Source: Deltaproteobacteria bacterium
GTDB lineage: Bacteria > Myxococcota_A > UBA9160 > JAJDAL01
Length of the DNA stretch: 64,000 nt
NCBI GenBank assembly: GCA_029261875.1
Contig: JAJDAL010000039.1
Span: forward strand, 1-64,000
Reading direction: 5' to 3'
The notes below the pieces were generated by a model. The model was given only the letters and a program-made list of their open reading frames with translations. It was not told where the DNA came from and did no database searches. Below, piece after piece: positions 59,887 to 64,000 of the stretch. Both the position numbers and the translations under genes were made by a program. Numbering within the stretch: position 1 is the first letter of the stretch; each line of letters begins with the position of its first letter.

Positions 59887-61143
59887 CTAGAACGACTCGC
59901 AATCCAACGCGGTCAAGAGGTCGAGGGAATCGACGGCCGCATTCAGCAAGGCCACGATGTCCGTGGCGTCGAAGGCGCCGGGGCCGTCACTGACGATGGT
60001 CGTGATGTTCTGTTGGATCGCTTCCAGGGTGGCCTGGTCGGCCGGCGGAAACCGGGCGAGGTCGCCGAGGGCGCTGGTGAAGACCATGTCGAGCTCGATC
60101 GCGTCGTCGAAGGTGGCAAGCTGGGGATTGGGGGGCACGAAGGTCGGCGGTGTGTCGGTTTCCGCCATTTCGACCGCCAGGCGAAAGGCGCTGCGGCTGA
60201 TGGCTTGGGCTTTCTTCCAGTTGACGCGTTTGCGGTCGTCGCCGGTAGTGTGGTAGCAGGCGTTGGTCGAGTCCCCGTAGAAAACCGTGGGCACGCCGTT
60301 GGAAACGAAATTCGCGTAATCGCTTCGCAGCTGGCCGAAGATGAATCCCAGCTTGTGGGGGGTGATGTCGGTTTCGGGTTGGTAGGCGGCATCGACGGCG
60401 GCCAGGAAGTCCGGACCTCCGGTTTCCGGACTGATGGCGAAGGTGGTGGATGCCAGCGTCGGGACCAGGTCGGATCCCAAGATGTCGAAATTGATGTACG
60501 TCACGGTTTGCGCCAGGGGCACCGCGGGGTTGTTGACGTAGAACTCCGACCCCACCAAGCCATCTTCTTCCGCATCCCAAAGCGCGAGCACGATCGAACG
60601 GCGCGGCCGGCGGGGAAGTTTCTTCAGCGCGGTCCCCACGGCAATCACCGCGGCCGAGCCCGTGCCGTTGTCCGTCGCTCCGTTGCAGATTTCGCCGCCC
60701 GGTGCGATGCCCCGCGAACATCGGCCGCTGGCGTTGCTGCGCGTGCCCAGGTGATCGTAGTGAGCGCCGATCACGACGTATTCATTGGGGAGTTCACTGC
60801 CGACGATGATGCCCAGGAGATTGGTCCCGACTTCGCCTTGGAAATCGAAGGGCTGCTTGAAGCCCTCGTCGCCGGGACCGAGGATGGGGTCGGAAATGCG
60901 CTTCAGCTTTCGGATCAGTTTCTTCTGGGCGAGAGCGGAGCCGTCGGTGTCGTTGTCGCGTCCGTTGACGCGGCGCGAAGTGAGTTGTCCGGTAATCCCG
61001 CGCAGGCGTTTGGCCTTTTTCGCGGCGCGTTCGATCGCGGCATCGCTGTAGGGTGCCGCGTTCGCGATCCGCGGGGGCGCTCCCCACGCGAGCCCGACGA
61101 CGAGCAACAGGGGAATGGAGGCAAATCGAAGGGCGTGGCTCAT
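59887..61143 (-). CDS. M28-family zinc metallopeptidase, exported
   Basis: The 418-residue protein has a signal peptide (FASIPLLLVVGLAWGAPP and on to ANAAP) and the M28 metal set: H and D in VVIGAHYDHLG, the bridging D in GATDNGTGSAAVIA, the Glu pair in LALWDAEEDGLVG, a later Asp in NFDILGSD, and a C-terminal His near ACYHTTGDD. M28 enzymes are aminopeptidases or carboxypeptidases. A C-terminal tail of about 90 residues follows. It starts with ATG at 61143, five bases from its -10, so it is probably leaderless. Confidence 0.9.
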   Translation of the reverse strand: MSHALRFASIPLLLVVGLAWGAPPRIANAAPYSDAAIERAAKKAKRLRGITGQLTSRRVNGRDNDTDGSALAQKKLIRKLKRISDPILGPGDEGFKQPFDFQGEVGTNLLGIIVGSELPNEYVVIGAHYDHLGTRSNASGRCSRGIAPGGEICNGATDNGTGSAAVIAVGTALKKLPRRPRRSIVLALWDAEEDGLVGSEFYVNNPAVPLAQTVTYINFDILGSDLVPTLASTTFAISPETGGPDFLAAVDAAYQPETDITPHKLGFIFGQLRSDYANFVSNGVPTVFYGDSTNACYHTTGDDRKRVNWKKAQAISRSAFRLAVEMAETDTPPTFVPPNPQLATFDDAIELDMVFTSALGDLARFPPADQATLEAIQQNITTIVSDGPGAFDATDIVALLNAAVDSLDLLTALDCESF

Positions 61144-61148
61144 GCCCG

Positions 61149-61178
61149 CTTATACTCCCGGTCGACTTCTCGCGTCAA
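61149..61178 (-). promoter_or_regulatory. promoter of the M28 peptidase gene
   Basis: On the minus strand TTGACG (61178-61173) and TATAAG (61154-61149) are 18 bases apart. The ATG begins six bases after the -10, which predicts initiation at the start codon itself. Confidence 0.65.
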
Positions 61179-61207
61179 ACGCCCGGGATCCCTGTGGGGG
61201 TGAGGGG

Positions 61208-62440
61208 CTAGAGCAGGATTCCCGCGAATGCACCGGTCATGAAGGTGGCGAGGCTGCCGGCCAGAATCGATCGCAGTCCCAACTGGGCGAGGTCGCCCCG
61301 GCGCGACGGCGCCATTCCGCCGATTCCGCCCAGCAAGATGGCGAGGGATCCGAAGTTGGCGAAACCGCACAGGGCGTAGGAGGCGATGGTGGCGGAGCGC
61401 TCGCCGATGGCGCCGGAGGCCATCATCTCCCCCAGGGCCTGATAGGCGAGGAATTCGTTCAAGACGGTCTTGATCCCGAGCAGGGAGCCCACGCTCACCG
61501 CCTCGGACCAGGGAACGCCGAGCAACCACGCGACCGGGGCCAAGCACCACCCGAGCAATCGCTCGAGGGTGAGTCCTTCGATGTCGAACCAGCCGCCCGC
61601 CAACTCGAGGCCGTGATTCGCCATGGCGACCAGCGCGACGAACGCGATCAGCAATCCGCCGACGTTGGCGGCCAGGCGCAGCCCCTGGGTCGCGCCCCTT
61701 GCGGCCGCGTCGATCACGTTCACGGTTTCGCGTTCGACGCGGGCGTGGCCCACGTCCGAGGTCTCCGGGGTTTCCGATTCGGGCACCATCATCTTTGCGA
61801 TCAGGATCGCAGCGGGAGCCGAAAGCAGGCTGGCGGTCACGAGGTGCCCCGCGAATTCGCCACCGCCCAGCATCTGCGCGTAGGCGACGAGGACCGAACC
61901 CGCGACCGTCGCCATGCCGGTGGTCATGACCGTAAAGAGTTCCGAGCGCGTCATGCGCTCGAGGTAGGGCCGCACCAACAGCGGCGCTTCGGTCATGCCC
62001 ACGAAGATGTTGGCCACGGCGGCGAGGCTTTCGGCGCCGGAGGTCCCCAGGGTTCGACGCAACCCCCAGGCCAGGGCATCGACGATGCGCTGCACGATGC
62101 CCGCGTGGTACAGGATGCCGAACACGCTTCCCATGAAAATGATGATGGGCAAGACGTTCACCACGATGGAAAATTCCGAATTCGCGAGCCCGCCGAACAC
62201 GAACTGAACGCCCGCATCGGTGAACGCCACGACGCCGTTGACGACGTCGTTCATCCCCAGGAAGAAAACGCGACCGGGCGCGGTCTTGAGCAACGCCAGG
62301 GCGAGCACGGCTTGGATCGCCAATCCCCAAGCGACCGTGCGCCAGGGGATCCGTCGCCGATCCGTGGAGACCGCCCAGGCGATGGCGAGCATGGCGAAGA
62401 TGCCCAGCAAAGAGGTGGCGCGCGGAAGCAGCTCGTTCAT
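61208..62440 (-). CDS. NupC-type concentrative nucleoside transporter
   Basis: This 410-residue membrane protein has about ten hydrophobic segments and CNT family stretches: FGILYHAGIVQRIVDALAWG, VFIGMTEAPLL seen as IFVGMTEAPLLVRPYL, the central ASLLSAPAAILIAKMMVPE, LLGIKTVLNEFLAYQAL and YALCGFANFGSLAILLGGIG. It couples nucleoside uptake to Na+ or H+. Its ATG overlaps the thiE stop as ATGA. A link to thiamine salvage is possible but not shown. Confidence 0.92.
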   Translation of the reverse strand: MNELLPRATSLLGIFAMLAIAWAVSTDRRRIPWRTVAWGLAIQAVLALALLKTAPGRVFFLGMNDVVNGVVAFTDAGVQFVFGGLANSEFSIVVNVLPIIIFMGSVFGILYHAGIVQRIVDALAWGLRRTLGTSGAESLAAVANIFVGMTEAPLLVRPYLERMTRSELFTVMTTGMATVAGSVLVAYAQMLGGGEFAGHLVTASLLSAPAAILIAKMMVPESETPETSDVGHARVERETVNVIDAAARGATQGLRLAANVGGLLIAFVALVAMANHGLELAGGWFDIEGLTLERLLGWCLAPVAWLLGVPWSEAVSVGSLLGIKTVLNEFLAYQALGEMMASGAIGERSATIASYALCGFANFGSLAILLGGIGGMAPSRRGDLAQLGLRSILAGSLATFMTGAFAGILL

Positions 62441-63099
62441 GAAAGGGGGCCTTCCTCGATGGCGCGCACCAGGCTGCGGACGGACAGGACCGGATCGTCG
62501 CTCCCGGCGACGGCGGAGATCACGGCTGCACCACTGGCACCGCAGCGCACGGCCTCCCGCACGCCCGCAACGTCGATCCCCCCGATACCTACCACGGGGA
62601 GCGGTGCCAACGCATGACTGACTTCGCCGAGGGCGGCGAGCCCGACGCTCGTGTCGGGCGCAAGCTTGCTCGCCGTGTCGAAGACCGGGCCGAATCCCAG
62701 GTAATCGACCGGGGTGCGGCCAGCGGCCCGGGCTTGTTCGAGCGAATGTGTCGATCGACCCAGGGCAAGTCGCCCGCGCACGGATTCGGGAATGCGCGCA
62801 GGCGGAAGGTCGTCTTGACCCAGGTGAACCGCGTCGGCTTCGGCTAGGAGCGCGATGTCGAAGCGGTCGTTGACGACGAAAAGGAGACCGCTTTCGCGCG
62901 TGAGGCCGCGTATGGCGTGTGCCCAAGCCAGGGTCTGTCGGTCCGTGGCGTGTTTGGCGCGCAGCTGGACCACCGCGGCTCCGCCCGCGCAAGCCGCGTG
63001 GGCGATGGCGACGGGGTCGTGCTTCCAATGCGGCGCGTCGTCCGCCAACACGTGCAGGCCGTGCCAGCGGGTCTTCGCCGCGTGGTCGGCGGGGGTCAA
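62437..63099 (-). CDS. thiE: Thiamine-phosphate synthase
   Basis: ThiE joins HMP-PP and the thiazole phosphate to thiamine phosphate. The 220-residue barrel shows [37 protein letters not shown] (the Asp/Asn metal site), GRSTHSLEQ and VVGIGGID. The TTG at 63099 overlaps the stop of the upstream regulator gene as TTGA, and gives a normal length. thiD, the enzyme before it, is about 35 kb away. The gene's stop overlaps the nucleoside transporter start. Confidence 0.92.
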   Translation of the reverse strand: MTPADHAAKTRWHGLHVLADDAPHWKHDPVAIAHAACAGGAAVVQLRAKHATDRQTLAWAHAIRGLTRESGLLFVVNDRFDIALLAEADAVHLGQDDLPPARIPESVRGRLALGRSTHSLEQARAAGRTPVDYLGFGPVFDTASKLAPDTSVGLAALGEVSHALAPLPVVGIGGIDVAGVREAVRCGASGAAVISAVAGSDDPVLSVRSLVRAIEEGPLS

Positions 63100-64000
63100 T
63101 TGCGGCCCGGCAATTCGACGCCGAGTTCGGTGATCTTCTTGCGCAGCGTATTGCGATTGATGCCCAACAGGGCTGCCGCGCGAATCTGATTGCCGCCGGT
63201 TCGTTCGAGTACACACTCGAGCAACGGCTTCTCGACCTGTTCGATCACGCGCCGGTAGATCTCGTCACCGTCGGCTTCTTCGAGGACGCGAGTCACTTCG
63301 GCCATCACGAGCTCCGACAGGGTGGCGGAAGCGGGGCCGCTTCCCGCCTGGCCCAGGAACGCGAAGTCGTCGGGGGTGAGAACGTCCGAGGCCGCCAGAA
63401 CCACCGCGCGCTTGATGGCATTTTCGAGTTCGCGCACGTTGCCGGGCCAGTCGTAGGCGAGCAGCCGTTGCGAAGTCGCATCGGCGAGGGCCATGGGGCG
63501 CCCGGCCAACGCTTCCGCGTAACGGGCCGTGAAATGTTCCGCGAGCAGCGCGATGTCTTCCGCGCGATCGCGCAGGGGAGGGATGTGGAGTGGGACCACC
63601 CGCAGGCGGTAGAGCAGGTCTTCTCGGAAACGGTCCTCGCTGACCGCCGCGTCGAGATCGCGGTGCGTGGCGGCCAGGATTCGAACGTCTACCTGAGACG
63701 GCGTCTGCCCACCGACGGACGTGACTTCGCCGCTCTGCAATACGCGCAACAACTTCGATTGGAGTTCGATGGGCATGTCGCCGATTTCGTCGAGGAACAG
63801 GGTGCCGCCATCGGCGTCCCGGAAACGCCCGCGCCGAGCCTCGATCGCTCCGGTAAACGCACCGCGTTCGTGGCCGAAGAGTTCGCTCTCCAGCAGGTCG
63901 CGCGGAATCGCCGCCGCGTTGATGGTGATGAACGGTCGCTCCGCGCGGGGACCTGCGTTGTGAATCGCGCGCGCCACCAGCTCCTTTCCGGTTCCGCTCT
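63096..64000 (-). CDS. Sigma-54-dependent response regulator, NtrC type (partial)
   Basis: The gene runs off the window end, so only the last 300 residues are visible. They contain the AAA+ domain with the end of Walker A ([12 protein letters not shown]), the sigma-54 contact GAFTGA in [17 protein letters not shown], Walker [12 protein letters not shown] and the arginine-finger region [10 protein letters not shown] Fis-type helix-turn-helix closes it ([20 protein letters not shown], then RKK). The C-terminal pattern is that of NtrC (nitrogen regulator I). A histidine kinase and receiver domain should lie beyond the window. thiE follows with an overlap. Confidence 0.9.
   Translation of the reverse strand, partial: SGTGKELVARAIHNAGPRAERPFITINAAAIPRDLLESELFGHERGAFTGAIEARRGRFRDADGGTLFLDEIGDMPIELQSKLLRVLQSGEVTSVGGQTPSQVDVRILAATHRDLDAAVSEDRFREDLLYRLRVVPLHIPPLRDRAEDIALLAEHFTARYAEALAGRPMALADATSQRLLAYDWPGNVRELENAIKRAVVLAASDVLTPDDFAFLGQAGSGPASATLSELVMAEVTRVLEEADGDEIYRRVIEQVEKPLLECVLERTGGNQIRAAALLGINRNTLRKKITELGVELPGRN

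Overview
The window is 64 kb of GC-rich, densely packed bacterial chromosome. There are no insertion sequences, phage genes, CRISPR arrays or rRNA genes. The host is Gram-negative: there is a BamD lipoprotein, a lipid-A-disaccharide-synthase N-terminal (LABN) membrane protein, Mpl/LdcA murein recycling and several exported proteins. The gene order cinA-thpR-recA-pilT-alaS-ispG and ispE-tRNA-Gln-prs-rplY-pth-...-rpsF-rpsR-rplI-dnaB is the kind seen in deltaproteobacteria-like phyla (Myxococcota, Desulfobacterota, Binatota and relatives). The exact phylum cannot be fixed from the sequence alone.

Layout. 0-9.4 kb: DNA maintenance, motility and translation genes (cinA, thpR, recA, pilT, alaS) and the long form of ispG. 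9.4-13.2 kb: cvpA, an FAD oxidoreductase, a CBS-domain protein, bamD and a 55-residue small gene. 13.2-17.6 kb: a CDP-alcohol phosphatidyltransferase, a DUF1844 protein, ispE, tRNA-Gln(UUG), prs, rplY and pth. 17.6-20.7 kb: a vitamin B6 unit (a PdxR-type MocR regulator, pdxS, pdxT) lying inside the translation cluster. 20.9-27.3 kb: rpsF-rpsR-rplI-dnaB, running directly into a murein-recycling group (ldcA, a serine hydrolase, mpl). 27.3-30.4 kb: thiD, an exported LolA-like protein, an Mrp ATPase and the LABN protein. 30.4-43.5 kb: an accessory lipid/small-molecule region with tldD-tldE-thioesterase-SDR, an acyl-CoA dehydrogenase, two more SDRs, a cytochrome P450, two VOC proteins, a 2-hydroxyacid dehydrogenase, and a PaaX-type regulator leading a fatty-acid desaturase and a carboxymuconolactone-decarboxylase-like protein. 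43.5-50.7 kb: an NnrU-like protein, an AlkD-like repair protein, a class I diiron ferritin-like protein divergent from a TetR regulator, a DUF2330/RnfD-like pair and a dienelactone hydrolase. 50.9-57.2 kb: a translationally coupled chalcone-isomerase-like/acyltransferase/polB unit and an ABC exporter pair. 57.2-64 kb (all minus strand): nitroreductase, selD, transglutaminase, M28 peptidase, nucleoside transporter, thiE and the C-terminal part of an NtrC-type regulator.

The strongest finding is that selD is itself a selenoprotein gene. An in-frame TGA at codon 15 stands where the catalytic Cys of SelD belongs, and a bacterial-SECIS-like hairpin follows it. The organism therefore very probably uses selenocysteine.

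Regulatory signals worth attention are a shared TetR-type palindrome between two facing promoters (46.96-47.03 kb), an inverted repeat bracketing the paaX promoter (43.51-43.55 kb), direct repeats over the pdxR promoter (17.60-17.70 kb), and a gene-free stretch with four strong hairpins (40.7-41.05 kb). Many genes have a -10-like hexamer only 4-9 bases before the start codon, which suggests frequent leaderless transcripts. Neighbouring genes repeatedly overlap by four bases: NTGA when co-directional, CTAG or TTAG when convergent.
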